NCBI RefSeq assembly: GCF_036785885.1
Contig: NC_092323.1
Coordinates: 2,334,501-2,398,500, forward strand
Direction: 5' to 3'
DNA length: 64,000 bases
Source of the DNA: Coffea arabica
Taxonomy: Eukaryota; Streptophyta; Magnoliopsida; Gentianales; Rubiaceae
The position numbers and the translations under genes are program-made. The notes under the pieces are model-generated. The model made no database searches, had not been told where the DNA came from, and saw nothing but the letters and a program-made list of their open reading frames with translations. Of the stretch, positions 10,690 through 23,246 are shown in pieces (the stretch's first letter is position 1; each line of letters starts with the position of its first letter).

Positions 10690-13600
10690 ATGATGGCTAG
10701 GAAGGAGAGGTTTCCAGATGTTTATTCTACTGGTGTTCTTCCTAATTATGAATCAGAAGGGTCTGGCAGCTCAGCAAGACTCGAGGCCGAAATTACCGCT
10801 TCTGAGGATTCGACTGCACCAAGACAAAAATGGGTGGATGTAAATTCTGCTTTACGAGATGGCTTTGATGTACCTGTCCAAGTGGTCCCTTTATCTAAAT
10901 TGTCTCTATCTGAGAAGAAGAGCTTGATACTAAGGTTAAGATCAGAGCTTGAAAAGATTCGGGTCCTCCAGAGGAAATTTCAATTGCTGAAGACAAATGC
11001 TGTTACATTGTCGTCATCTAGCGATATACTTAGCTGTAGCAATGTACAGAGAGCTGCTCCCCCGGTCCTGGATTCCAGGAAATCTTCAGCCCAGGTTTCT
11101 AGGTCTGGAAAGAAATCAAGCTCTTCAGGTAATAAGGCACGGGGTTGGAACCGCGGTACTTCAGGGAGGTTCGAGTCTGTGAAACAGGGTACTATCTCAA
11201 ATTCGAATGTGGGAATGATGAAACAATGCGAGGTCTTGTTGAAAAAGTTAATGTCCCACGAGTATGCATGGGTCTTTAATACTCCTGTTGATATAGTTAA
11301 GTTAAACATTCCGGATTATTTCACTGTCATAAAACAACCAATGGATCTGGGGACAATAAAGAGCAAGCTTGGTTCGGGAGTCTACTCAAGTCCGTTGGAC
11401 CTTCTTGCAGATGTGAAGCTTACTTTCTCAAATGCAATGACGTACAATCCACCAGGAAATGATGTTCATATTATGGCAGACACCATGCAAAAGTTTTTTG
11501 AGGCCAGATGGAAAACTCTTGAGAAGAAACTTCCAGGAAATAGTTCACAATCAGTACCTCATAAATCTGAACTTCAAGAGGAGGCTGAAGTAGTTAAGCC
11601 AACTGCCCCATCGAAGAAGAGGAAACTCAGTCCATTGCTGCATTCAGTAGTGCAACAACCTGTGAAACCAAGAATGACCGATGAAGAGAAGTGCAATTTA
11701 AGCAGAGAATTGGAGAGTTTGCTTGGAGATCTACCCGACAATATTGTTGACTTTTTGAGGGAGCAAATTTCTAATGCAGGGGAATCTGGAGAAGATGAGA
11801 TTGAGATTGATATTTATGATCTGAGTGAGGATGTTTTGTTCACATTAAGAAAGCTTTTGGATGAATATTTGAAAGAGAAACAAAAGAATGATGCAAAAGC
11901 TGAACCTTGTGAGATAGAGGTAGTAGTTGTCATTCTACGCTCTAGTATTTTCTTGGGGTCAAAGAAATAAAAGTTACATGTGCCTTGTTATATGATTGCA
12001 ATGCCTTTGCCTTTATGATGACTGTGTTGTTCCATTCTCTGTTTCAGCTGCCTAATGAATCAGGGCTCAGTAGTTCATCCATGCAAGTCGACAAAGGTGG
12101 TTATTCCCTCTAGTCTTATCGTGCCTTAGTAAATGACACTGGCTGCTTAGTGTTTATAAACCTTGTAATGTATTATTGTTATTTTGGTTCATTAGGAAAT
12201 GATCTTGTTGATGAGGAAGTTGATATTGGAGGGAATGAGCCCCCTGTCTCAAGCTACCCTGCAGTTGAGATTGAGAGAGATGGCGGTCTGAGGAGTAACA
12301 GGTCCAATTGTAAATCAGGTTTGTTGCCCCTTTGTCATGGAATTCTTGTGCTGTTACCATGCAAATTTGTGATTTGAAGTCTAAATATGTTAGTTGTAAC
12401 TGTTATTGACTTAGTTACCTCATCAAATCGTTGGTTATAGCCTTTGATATCCAAAGTATGGTGTGGTTTGTTCTATCTGTGGATTGTAATTCATTTTTGT
12501 ATACCTGTCTCTTTTCTGTCTATTTTGCTTCTACTTCACATGTTTCAACCTAAACAATACCCCTGCTGTTTGTCTTTTTTTAATACTGAAAGTCGGGGTT
12601 ATCCTAAAACACTAAATCCTAGGCCTGGTTTTAGTATTTGAATACATGCGGATTTCCTGCAGATTTGGGTTCTACTGACCATTCTGATGGTGAAGCAGAG
12701 ATTAAAGCTTACACTGCAACAAAGCCAACCTTGGTATGTGTAACTGATTGGCAATTTTTTGAATGGACACACAAAACCTATAGTTGTGGTTATCTCCTTG
12801 TTTTGGAGTGAAATGTAATTCTTGTCTTATGGTTTTCTTACTACGTGATTACAGGATGAAAGTGATTCTCCAAGAGTTTTACAGGAGAAGGAGGGTGGAG
12901 AGGATTTGACTGAGGGAAATCGTGAGTTCTTAAATCAATTGCTTTGATCCGTTTTCTTTTGGGTGTCTGTGACTTCTGTTTATTATGTATATAAGTTTGG
13001 TGACAGGCAAAAACTCTATGCCTGTCTTTTCGAGAGTTAAATGAGCTGCTGTGAGTCTTGTTATTGAATCATATGTTTCTTTGGACTGTCTTGAAGTTAT
13101 TCTTAACTAAGGACTAAATAATATTTCCATCTTAGAACTAGCGAATTGATATACAGCTGGTTATTCAAGAACAAATTGGTCTCTGTGTTTGATGTTACGT
13201 AATGTGGTTTCCTTGACTTTGGATATGATTTTTTATAATTATTTTTGGCAAAATGAAAATATGGTTCTGTTTGCTGAGACCTATAACCAAAGAGTTTTCT
13301 TCTCCCATATGAAATTATTATCAATCCATTTGCCTCGATGGTATGGAGTAAATCAGTAGTTGAAAATCATTTCAGATTTTTTTAGGTAATATTACTTTTT
13401 GTTGTAAATGGAAAATTCTTCTCCAAACTGATAAAATTAAGGAAGAAAGTGTTCCATGCTGTACTTTTCTTTTGGACGATTATCTATTGAATGGGAAAAT
13501 AGTTTTCAGGATCGGCTAGTGTTTTATACATTTGGCTCTGTAATACAGAGTTATCCACACCTTGTGCCATAAATAATTATTTCAGGGGATGTTCTGGCTT

Positions 13601-15014
13601 TTGTGCTGGTTTCTACTGATTAAGTTTGTTCGTCTTTAGCTGATATAATCTTGACGTATGATATTACTTTGAATCCACCTAGTTGACATGACTTAAGTAT
13701 TAGTTTGCGTTTGGCTTTGTCTTTTCTATTTCATTTAGTTGATTGGAGTGTATGGCTCTGGCATACTCATGATGTATGATATTACGTTGGATCCACTCAA
13801 TTGACACGGCTTCAGTAATAGTGTGTATTTGGCTTCCACTTTTCTATTTCATTTAAGTGGCAAAAATATCTCTGGCAGTCAAGTAAACTGTTTATGCGTT
13901 TCAAATGACTTTTCTTCCAAAAAGGAATTCACAACCTGCTGACTACTTTTGCATGCATGGTTCAGAATCTGTTAGTGGGCTTGATCAGCTTGAACAGAGT
14001 TCTCAAGAGAAGCCTAATTCAGATGAGTCAGATAGCCGCCAAGATGGTAAGAGAGAGTAATAAGGAAATTGTTTACAATTAATATTGTTGTCTTATCCAT
14101 TACTATTTAAAATCTTAGGGGAGAGTGCTCCAGCTAGAAGGCCAGTCTCCCCAGAGAAGCTCTACAGGGCTGCTCTCCTGAAGAACCGTTTTGCTGATAC
14201 CATCTTGAAAGCCCGAGAAAAAACTCTTGGCCAGGTTGGTTAATTTTTATGGATTGACTTGTATTAGCCCAATTGATTGTAAAAGGTCGTGTGAAATTTG
14301 ATTTTTTTTTTCCTTTTTAATTTTTTGGGCGAGATTAGGGCGAAAAGGGAAATCCTGAGAAATTGCGCCGTGAAAGGGAGGAACTTGAGCTGCAGAAGAA
14401 GAGAGGTTGCAATCTATTGAACATTTGTGTTGTGTACTCATGCTAGTGTATGAAGTCAATACAAATGAATTTTGAAATGAACACTTCATTAATTTGCTGC
14501 CTTATAATAGAGAAAGCTAGATTGCAAGCAGAAGCTAAAGCTGCTGAAGATGCTCGAAGACAAGCAGAAGAAGAAGCTGCAGCTGAAGCCAGAAAGAAAA
14601 GGGAACTTGAGAGAGAAGCTGCCCGTCAGGCACTGTTGCAGGTACTAAAGTTGAAGAATATGTTGTGAAAGGATGCAAATCTTCTGCTGCTTGTTTGTTT
14701 TACTTGAGTCTTTTGAATAACTCTTGACTCTGGCACAGATGGAGAAAACTGTTGAAATAAATGAGAATTCCCGGTTCCTCGAAGATTTGGAAATGCTCAG
14801 ATCTGGTCCACTTGAGCAGTTACCTAGTTCCGTGGATGAGACTAGCCCAGATCACTTGCAGGAAGGGTTTGGTAGTTGTTTTAAGTTTGGAGGTAATAAT
14901 CCCTTGGAACAACTTGGCTTGTACATGAAAGTGGATGAAGAGGATGAGGAAGGGGAGCCACCTAATGCTCTGGGTAGCGTTAATGATGATGTAGAGGAAG
15001 GAGAAATTGATTAA
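10690..15014 (+). CDS. GTE8: GTE8-type BET bromodomain transcription regulator
   Basis: Exons 10690-11919, 12048-12096, 12196-12318, 12663-12733, 12855-12921, 13966-14046, 14119-14234, 14339-14405, 14511-14641 and 14739-15014 join in frame to 2211 nt, 736 residues. A bromodomain lies at about 175-280, with YNPP carrying the acetyl-lysine-binding Asn (about residue 253), followed by a basic KKRK signal (about 309-312) and an NET domain (about 328-395, RMTDEEK...LSREL, EIEIDI). The C-terminal half has an Ala/Glu/Arg-rich coiled coil (about 600-645) and an acidic end (EEGEID). This order is that of plant GTE8/GTE10-class proteins, which read acetylated histones in the nucleus. MM at the start leaves two possible first codons. 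The sixth intron is about 1 kb. Confidence 0.9.
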
Positions 15015-17340
15015 GTTTTACAGCTTTTCTTTATGTCATCAAGAAGGTTAGACACACAGTCATTCGACGATCCAACCCAATCAAGTTATCTTAATGGGAA
15101 GAAAAGGTATGACAGTAACAAGCTTGCTTGTTTCATCCAGCAAGAAAAGGTACGCCTAGTCGGTTATCTGCGTTAAACATATTAACTGGCGTGCAGAATT
15201 TCCCATGAGCTTTTAGACAGCATTGTAGAGTGGGACCGAAGTCTCACTCTTGTCATGTCAAATATCGACCCTTGTTCTTTTTGCCCTTGGTTTTGGCTTT
15301 AAACAAGGTTGGAGGGATAGTACTTGCTGGGCTTTGCATGAAGTAGACTGCAGCACTCTTCCACGAACGAACTGTTTTGTCCTCGATGTACCCCACTTTG
15401 GATGTGTTACTAGGTTGATGGCTTGGATCCAGGAATGATTTAATCTATTCTTATTACGTGTTTTTATGGGGGGATTGGCTCCTCTGGTATTGGAGCAGTC
15501 GTTTAAGATTTGTGTCGTGGCTGAGGTGGGTTTCTGTCTCGAATGTACGCCATCTTTCGACACTGACGTCGCAGGAGACCATTTCATAATTTTTACGACG
15601 GATTGCGTAATTGGAGAAACTATTCATATTGGACTATTAGATTCACAGCCTTATAACGTGGTGTGCTGCTGGCTAATGAGTTATCATGGAGAAGTCAGTT
15701 AACAAGCAATTCACGCTTCCCAGCTCCCACGTTTCTTAAAGACTTTTGGGTAAAGGATGAGAGCATTCAAACTTGAAAGATGGCACAGTTTTTCGCGTGG
15801 CGCTGCAGCGTCCTCTTTAACCTTAAACGTGAAGGAGAGGGAAAAGCAAAGAAATACTACTTAATTGACATATAGCATGCTAGCACGTGGCCCAAAAGAA
15901 AAAATAATATGTTTGATGCACCGTAAACGTGAAGAAGAGAGAAAAGCAAAGAAATACTTCATTGCGGAAAAATGTTTGTCCCTGCGGTTAGAGATGCTCT
16001 TTTCCGAAAGGAAAATTGTTCAAAACCTCCTCCTTTACATTTGGTAAAGAAATTTTTTCATCATTCATATATAAAATGGTAATTTTACTTTTCTTATAAA
16101 ATTAAGTTGATAAAATTTGATTCCAACTTAAGTTTTTGACTATTTTTTGCTTGAATCCATCACATAATTTATACGTGGTTATTTTTTGGGGTAAAAAAGG
16201 TTAAATCTGATTTATTTACCGAATTCATATTCATTTTTATTCTTAAAAATGGAGTATGGCCCAAATCATTGTCATTTTTTCCTAAAAAAGTAGGATTCGG
16301 TCCAATCCATATTCATTATTGTCACTAAAAAAAAGTGAGACATGATTTTTTTTATACATAAATAACGATTGCATAAATGTGAGACATGATTTTTTTTTAT
16401 ACATAAATAATGATTGTATATGGGTTACGTGGGGATTTTAGACTAAAAAGTGATTGAAAATTTAGGTTGTGATCAAAATTTTCTAACTTGAATTTATAAC
16501 GAACGTAAAGTTAACATTTTAGTAAAGAACGAAAAAATTCATTAGATAAAATACGATGGGTGTTTTAGACTAATTTCCCGTTTTAAAAATACTAACATGT
16601 GTGGATTTTCGACATGTCAATACGACAAATTATCATTAAATAAGTGTTTGCATTTATGAATTTTTCTATATTTGCGATACATTTTCAAGCACTTTTTGAA
16701 GAAATGAATACTTAGATGGTTTATTAATAAGTGACCGGCGACTTCTTTCCACACATTCTTTTGTGCTTGGCTAACTTAACGCCTTTATTACGTCCTAATA
16801 TTAGGTTATAGTGGTTGTTTAATGGAAAAATCAACGACAGGAGAGGAACTAGGCTGTTTAGGCAAAAGTGGAAATGAAAGGAAGAAATCTAAGTACTCAT
16901 ATGTAGACATTCTTTCTCAAATTGCTTGTTTGGACTGTCATTATTCTCCAAAAAATTTTTATATTTTCCGAGAGTTCATTTTCTAATCACGTTTCTAGCT
17001 CACATACATTAAATTTATTATAATGTATTTTTTCTCACAAAAATTTCAAAAAATAGCGATCCAAACAAGTTTTTTTTATCGAAGATTGGTTCTTTTCTTC
17101 CTTTTCTTTCCACGTTTAGAGAAAAAAATTTTCCATCTCCGATTTCTACACTGTTCTTCTTTTCTTTCTTTTACTTCCAATAAAAAGCTCACCCAAACAG
17201 AAAAAAGAAAAAAAAAGATTCTTGAAAGTCTCAAGATTCTCGAAAAGTGCAATCTATTTAAGTTTGGAGAGGCAACCACCTTTTACTTTTTAGCATCAAC
17301 ATCAAACCAACCTATACCAAACATTTCCAGCCTCTTCCCC
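15015..17340. other. GTE 3' region and intergenic DNA with short tandem duplications
   Basis: The first 300-700 bp are probably the GTE 3' UTR. A motif AAACGTGAAG...AAGCAAAGAAATACT occurs twice (15823-15862 and 15924-15960). A 44-bp unit starting GTGAGACATGATTTTT is tandemly doubled at 16335-16378 and 16379-16420. No supported gene. Confidence 0.6.
16925..17069. mobile_element. MITE, TTGTTTGG-type
   Basis: Terminal inverted repeats CTTGTTTGGA at the left and TCCAAACAAG at the right, about 145 bp, AT-rich, non-coding. Same family type as the elements near 3774, 25065 and 48765. Confidence 0.65.
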
Positions 17341-17346
17341 CGGAAC

Positions 17347-17358
17347 CATATATATATG
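17347..17358 (+). promoter_or_regulatory. TATA-like element of the TLC gene
   Basis: CATATATATATG about 205 bp upstream of the ATG. Between them lies a good candidate leader intron (17470-17551: GTAAGT...ATCAG) of 82 bp, leaving a short spliced leader. Confidence 0.5.
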
Positions 17359-17562
17359 GGCTTGCATTAATTATATATAAATGTAGCATTTCTTCTTACC
17401 GTTCCTGCTAGTACTAAACCTTTCTGGCAATCTCCGCCAATCTTACTCGTAGGTTGAATCGCAGAAATAGTAAGTACTACATAGGATTTGTTTATAGCCT
17501 TTTCTTTTATTTATTTTTTAAAATTTTCGTTGATTAATTAGATTGGATCAGGTTTCGATCGT

Positions 17563-18315
17563 ATGGAAACCCTCTCTACTAGTGCGCTGCCGATGCCAAA
17601 TCTTCCTGTGTTCTTCGCCGTGTATCTGCTGCTTTACTTGATTGCTTACTTCGTCATCTTCCGCAACTGGTCCAGGAATCTCCGGCCGGAAGCGTCGAGC
17701 TGCGTAATTTCACTGGCCCACGGCACTCCCGCCGTGTTTTTAGCCAGTCGCGCCATCCTGATCGATCCGAACCGCAATTTCCATTCCCAGAATACCCCTT
17801 TCCAGAATCTAGTGCTCGATTACAGCATTGCCTATTTCTTGATGGACCTGTGCCATTACTTGATTTTCTACCCAAGAGATGTGCTTTTCATCGGCCACCA
17901 TCTGGCCACTTTATTCGTTTTCGTCACGTGTCGGTACTGCGTGTACCACGGGGCATATGCGATACTGGTGCTGTTGATTCTGGCAGAAATTACCAGCTTC
18001 TGCCAGAATGCTTGGACGCTGGCCGGTGCCCGCAGATCGGACTCGGAATTTGCCGCCAGACTGTACGACTCTCTGTCGCCTCCTTTTTATGCTTTGTACA
18101 CCGCAGCTAGGGCTTTTGCGGGGCCGGTTTTTGTATACCAAATGCTTGCTTTTTATTTGGGTGGGATGGCGGATAATGTGATTCCCAGATGGCTCTGGGT
18201 TTCCTGGATATTTGTTGTTGTTACGGCAATTTCTGTCAGTATATTGTGGATTTCGAATCTTTGGCTTCAGTTGTACAAAGAAATAACTGCAAGGCATGCC
18301 GAGAAAATTAGATAA
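17563..18315 (+). CDS. TLC (TRAM/LAG1/CLN8) domain membrane protein
   Basis: Single-exon frame of 250 residues. It starts at METLSTSALP, then a hydrophobic segment at about 15-34 and further membrane segments at about 84-102, 108-124, 130-145, 180-198 and 208-235. The core DYSIAYFLMDLCHYLIF followed by IGHHLAT (His pair at 112-113) is the signature of the TLC domain. Ceramide synthases (LAG1) share this fold, but this protein is shorter, lacks a Hox-like region and resembles the plant TLC proteins of unknown role near the TLCD4/TLCD5/TMEM136 group. It probably acts in an endomembrane with lipid substrates or in lipid sensing; that role is inference. It lies between the bromodomain gene and a SINE-rich stretch. 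Confidence 0.85.
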   Translation: METLSTSALPMPNLPVFFAVYLLLYLIAYFVIFRNWSRNLRPEASSCVISLAHGTPAVFLASRAILIDPNRNFHSQNTPFQNLVLDYSIAYFLMDLCHYLIFYPRDVLFIGHHLATLFVFVTCRYCVYHGAYAILVLLILAEITSFCQNAWTLAGARRSDSEFAARLYDSLSPPFYALYTAARAFAGPVFVYQMLAFYLGGMADNVIPRWLWVSWIFVVVTAISVSILWISNLWLQLYKEITARHAEKIR

Positions 18316-19356
18316 AGCCTGCAGCTTTTTTTAATTTTTTCCCCACCCCCTCCCCTAATTATGGAAAATTCAGCTGCTCTACTGAAAACTCTGCACTGCA
18401 GTATATTAGCTTCTTCATAACTGTTTGCTGCAAGATGAAAATGAGTTTTGCATTTAAGTTATTGGTAGCAGTTGGACTCAGATTTACATTTCTGCGGTTA
18501 TCAAATTATTGAATCTGCAGTTGGGCCCGCCCCGCTTAATAGAAATAATTTCCTTCCTTGTTAAATTATGTTAGTATTAACATTAACTTAAAAAAAAAAA
18601 GTTATTTTGCCTTGTAGGAATATGCTGATTTGAACTGGGGTATATAATATATATTATATACCCCTAACAGACAATACGCCCAAGTGTAGTAATTTGGTGC
18701 AACGGGATGAACTGGGTTTTTAGTCTTTTCAGCAGCTGGGTGGAGGACAGCGTCCTCAAATTTTGTGCTGGTAGTGCTTTCTTGGTCTTGCATTACACGA
18801 GATGTGTGTATTTATCTTAATGCAGGTTTTGTTTTAAAAAAGTTGTAGTACTGTGACTCACTCAAGTATTCAACAGTGATTGTTGTTGGTGTTTTGCTGT
18901 GTAAGTAAGGTGGGTAGCTGCTTTTCAACTGATCGGAAGTCAAGTTTATTCGTAGCCTTGCTTTGCGATATCGTGGACGACTGAAAGCCCTGACGCAAAC
19001 GTCAGGTCAGACGAGCTCCTTGAGATAAATGAATGGACTTTGATCTTTGCCCAGTTAAAGAAATATCTTGGGAAAAAAAAAAAATCAGGAGAAGGCAGGC
19101 GGCAGGTGAGGAGATGGAAGGATATCTGACGCGTTAAAACTGTATGGCCCTCTGCTTGTGGGTTGGGGCCTTGGGGGGAATTAATAAGTGAATGTGATTT
19201 CTTTTGGTCCCTTGGCCTCCTCAGCGGTTGAAGCCATAAATATCCCCAGGTCCGTGACGGCTAGAATCCGCAGAAGCAGCTGATTATTTCACCCAGTACG
19301 GAACATGGCTCCTAGACCTAGTACAAGGAGGAGCCAGAATACCATCATTTTTTGGT
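18316..19356. other. 3' region of TLC gene and intergenic DNA
   Basis: The probable 3' UTR extends over the first several hundred bases. No further gene or clear repeat was seen, apart from poly-A runs near 18590 and 19073. Confidence 0.5.
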
Positions 19357-19369
19357 GTGATTTACCCTT

Positions 19370-19537
19370 GGCTCCCCGTGGTAGCTCGGCTGGGACTGGA
19401 CGTCTATAGTTACAATAAGGTCTCAGGTTCGATCTCATGTGCTAACGTTGCTGGGTATCTTTGGGGCGAAATTATGTCCAATCTGGGGATTAGTTTGGGG
19501 TGATTCCGAAATGCCTCTCCAGACAAAAAGAAAGAAA
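19370..19537 (+). mobile_element. tRNA-derived SINE, plus strand
   Basis: Flanked by the 13-bp direct repeat GTGATTTACCCTT (19357-19369 and 19538-19550). The body starts GGCTCCCCGTGGTAGCTCGG with a pol III A-box-like TAGCTCGGCTGGGA. A B-box-like GGTTCGATCTC follows about 50 bp on, and it ends in an A-rich AAAAAGAAAGAAA tail. It is 168 bp and looks complete. Confidence 0.85.
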
Positions 19538-19900
19538 GTGATTTACCCTTACTATTATTTTTGGTGCATCAGATTGGAGGAACAGAAGAAACGGATTCTT
19601 GTTCTTGTTCATGGATAGGGGACAAAATAAAATATTGCTTTTTTTAAAAATAACATAAATGGGCTGTGAATGTGTGAGCGTGCAGGTAGTGGCGCTGGTC
19701 TCTGACCCAATGGGATTTAAGCCCATCATGTGATCGCTCATTTCAAAAGTATTTTGTACCGTTAAATTCGTATCAATTTTAGGGGGGGCGAACCGACCCG
19801 AGGCTTGAATTTTGACGACGTACAAGTAAAAGACAATTCCTTGAAATTTGATTGTCAAGGTTACTCCGAATGGGATCCAGCAGAAGCCCTGTCACCAGGT

Positions 19901-20116
19901 TTTTTTTTTTTTTTTTTGACGAAAGTTAGATTAACAAATCTAATCCCAGAAGAAACCTCAAAAGCCGGCAACTTTTGAGATCCTCCCAGAGACTTATAAA
20001 CCCAACCCCAAACCCCCCAAAAATCGATGTGGGCTGGCAACCCCACAAAGGACTTATAAACCCAACCCCAAACCCCCAAAAAATTGATGTGGGATGGCAA
20101 CCCCACAAGGTACCCA
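19901..20116 (-). mobile_element. Poly-A retroposon (SINE-like) with an internal 60-bp tandem duplication
   Basis: The direct repeat GTCACCAGGT flanks it (19891-19900 and 20117-20126). A poly-T run at the left shows minus orientation. Inside, a unit of about 60 bp (GACTTATAAACCCAACCCC...) occurs twice in tandem. No A or B box could be seen, so it may be a 5'-truncated SINE or another poly-A retroposon. Confidence 0.65.
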
Positions 20117-21252
20117 GTCACCAGGTGACATTTGAAAAATATTATTGTGCCTCCAACGGCAGGCAGATAAAAAGTACCCGATAAAAATCAAGATTTGACA
20201 CTTTGGGTTCATTCAACACGTGGGAATCCCCATCAAATGCTGCAAGCGGTTTCGATTCCGCAGTTTGCATACCAAGCTGCGGTCCGGTCCGGTCCGGTAT
20301 CCATGAAATATATTAAATCAGCAGCATGAGGAGAGAGGAGACCCATCAGTCCTTGCTCCTCAATGTCATTGCTTGCCACTTTGACTCTCAGTCATTGAGT
20401 GCATATATTGTAAACCGCTCATAGTACTACCTAATAAACATCAGGTTTGCTTACAAAATAATAATACATAAATAAACATCAGGTTACGTACTTTGACCAA
20501 TTCAAAAGCACATACAAATTAGATGATCAAATCAACGAGGAAAACAACAAATTAGACTAAAAAAGAAAAATGCTACAACCAGTTTTTTATTTTTATTTTT
20601 TTTCCTTCCTTTGGGTTGGAAAATTGGTGGTGTTTGTATTGCAGTTATATATATATATATATAATTCTTACATGTTTTCTGTGAACACATTTCTCATTCA
20701 TCTTTTTATTTTATATGTATCAAATCATTGTAGTATATTTTTCTATTTACATCAAATCGCTGTAGGATGTTTTCCATACAAACTCTAAAAAATAGCAATC
20801 TTCTATTCGAATGAACTGAATATCTTTTATAAGGAATCAGAGGAATATGCGACGATTTTTTCCAGGAAATTCCCAACGACAAATACACACTATGACTTCC
20901 TTTCTATCAAATCGATCATGATCACTGCCTACATTCCAAGAAATTGTGTAGCACCAATAGGAACTAATAAAGAGACCCGCGATTCCGTAGAAAGACATAA
21001 CGATCCCTTATGGAAAAAAATAATTTGTTGAGACGGAAAAGAAGATGGAGTATCAAATTTCTACGAACGGGAACTTTATGTGCTCATTGAAAATGATTTA
21101 GATAGGATAAAGTCAATGAATGGTTTCGATTCACAGCCAAGAATTTCCCCGGCAACTGCAAACTTCCTGATGGAGATGGAAGGTCCTGTTTCCACAAGAA
21201 ACTTTGAACCATTAGGTATGGCTGCTGCTGCAGTGCAAACGTTGCAGAACAT

Positions 21253-21440
21253 TTTTTTTTTTTTTTTTTTTTTCAGTTGGGGGGTATCCGGGACCACCCG
21301 ACTAATCCCACCAACCCCGAGGAGAGCGGGCCCCACCGATCCTCAGGAAAATACCCCAGGCAGCCCAAGCTCGGAATCGAAACCAGGACCGACGCCTTAA
21401 CTAAGGTCGTGAAGTCCGCCCGAGCTGCCCAGAGGGGGCA
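21253..21440 (-). mobile_element. tRNA-derived SINE, minus strand
   Basis: The 17-bp target duplication CAAACGTTGCAGAACAT is at 21236-21252 and 21441-21457. The left poly-T is the inverted A-tail. On the minus strand a B box GGTTTCGATTCC follows an A-box-like GGGCAGCTCGGGCGG. It is GC-rich against AT-rich surroundings. The long open frames here on both strands are by-products of this GC-rich insert. Confidence 0.88.
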
Positions 21441-22250
21441 CAAACGTTGCAGAACATGAGGTACGTTTTGTTGATGACAACTGTAGGGTAAACTTTTACA
21501 TGCTTTCACCTTAAATTCATGCTTGTTATGGATAAGAAAAAAAAAAATTAAATTAAACTTTTCTTGCAGTAAAATCTGAAGTAGTAGTACTACTTTTTTA
21601 TTACTATAACCACACGAGCACCAGATTAATAGTTACATTACAGGATGTCCCTCCCTCATCTAAAGGAGCAGTCAGCAATCAGCAGCTACACCAAGCGCTG
21701 AAACCTCATTTATGCTAGTCAGTTTCGGCGAATTTCAGTTACCAAATGTAATTAATTAGGATGGTCCACCAAATAATTTCCTTCCGTCATTCAAGAAAAG
21801 GAAAATGCTATTATCAAAAAAAAAAAAAAAGAAAAGGAAAAAGGATGCAGAAGACGACGAAGAAATGCACATCCAGTGGGCCCATATGGCAGTAGTACTA
21901 CTGCTACAACTAAGGAGAATGGCGTTGTAGTGTGAAAGTGTGGGCGTTGACTGAGAGGACCTCTTCGTTGGTCAAAGTCGTCGCTGGTGTACTTTAATTT
22001 ATTCTGAATCTTCCGCACAATTTTTTGGGTTTGGATTCCGTCTCCGCTCTCCTCTCCAGGCGGGGGAATGCCCATTCAATATTTCAATTCCCCCACAGCC
22101 CACAGCCCACTTGCTCTGCTGAAACTACACTTGCAAGCAAGCCACCCACCATGACTATAGGTGGCAAATCAATCCATTTAATTAAATTTATTCATATTCA
22201 TTCATGAATAAATGGGTATGAATATCTTAAATTTTTATATATGGGTATAA

Positions 22251-22303
22251 ATGGGTTACCCAATAATATCCATTTATTAAATGGGTATTATTGGGTAACC
22301 CAT
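22251..22303. repeat. 53-bp near-perfect palindrome
   Basis: Two 26-base arms (22251-22276 and 22278-22303) carrying ATGGGTTACCCAATAAT are inverted, with one mismatch and a single-base loop. It sits in an AT-rich stretch with several ATGGGTA/ATGGGTT words (22210-22325), probably the remains of a MITE. Confidence 0.8.
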
Positions 22304-23038
22304 CAAATCCAATTAACCCATTTAGAATTATTTTCCCCCAAATCACCATTTTTTTTTCAGATTTTTCATTTTGTTATGATGTTAACTACTTTGTAACTTT
22401 TGAAAATGACAAACCTCGTAGAGGCTAAGCCAGGGAGTTTGGGGCAGTAGGAACCTATTTCATTTCACTGCGAGCGAGCGAGTGAATACGTTGATTCTAT
22501 GTAAACCTTGGGTTGGGGCGGGGGGCCAAGAGTAACATGGCTTTCATGTGCAATAGGGGGCGCTGGGTCAGTCTCCAACGCGAAAATGCTAAATAGAGCC
22601 GCGGTTGATGATCAATTCATGGATACGGATCACCGCATTTTTTGTTGTCAATGCGTCATGGTCCATGACGCATCGACAACTTTGGACTTTTGGCTTTCTG
22701 CAGTTCTGGGGAAGCGACAGGCTGCCAATGACTGCTGGACCGCTAGGGATAGCGAGCTATTTAAGTAAATTTATCTGTTCATATCATTAATATATATATA
22801 TTTTTTTTTTATTTTAGATACATTAATTATAAAATGTAACTAGTGACCAGCAAAGTTATTTTTTATCCGTGAAAGTTGACCTTTCCTATATAAAGTTGAC
22901 CTTTCCTTCGCTTATGATACACATAATTTCAAAGGCAGAAATGAGAAATCAATCTTTCAAGTTCCACATGTCCAAGATGGATCCACAAATTCGGCCCCGG
23001 GCGGCGGGCTAGGAGGATGCTTAGTGGCGGCACTGTCT

Positions 23039-23246
23039 TTTTTTTTTTTTTTTTTTTTGTCGACACAGGGGTGTCCAGATCAATTCTTACGGGACCCCAC
23101 TAATCTCCTTGCTACTCGGGCCCGACGCCTCAACCCGGCCCGAACACGTTAAGTGCGCGGAGGAATCCAGCGGAGCGGAGACTCAAACTTGTGATCTCAA
23201 GATTCACTGGTGAGAGACGCTGCCGCTGGACCATTCACGCGGGAGC
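23039..23246 (-). mobile_element. tRNA-derived SINE, minus strand
   Basis: The 17-bp target duplication TAGTGGCGGCACTGTCT is at 23022-23038 and 23247-23263. Poly-T at the left is the inverted tail. The minus strand has an A-box-like TGGTCCAGCGGCAGCG and a weak B box (AGTTTGAGTCTC). Length is 208 bp. Confidence 0.87.

Noticed and set aside
19861-20121. Repeating GVWGWVYKS-like peptide as a small gene
   Set aside because: It is the reading of a tandem duplication inside a poly-A retroposon, ending in the tail.
21080-21509. Overlapping open frames on both strands
   Set aside because: They come from the GC-rich SINE at 21253-21440; no protein family is visible.
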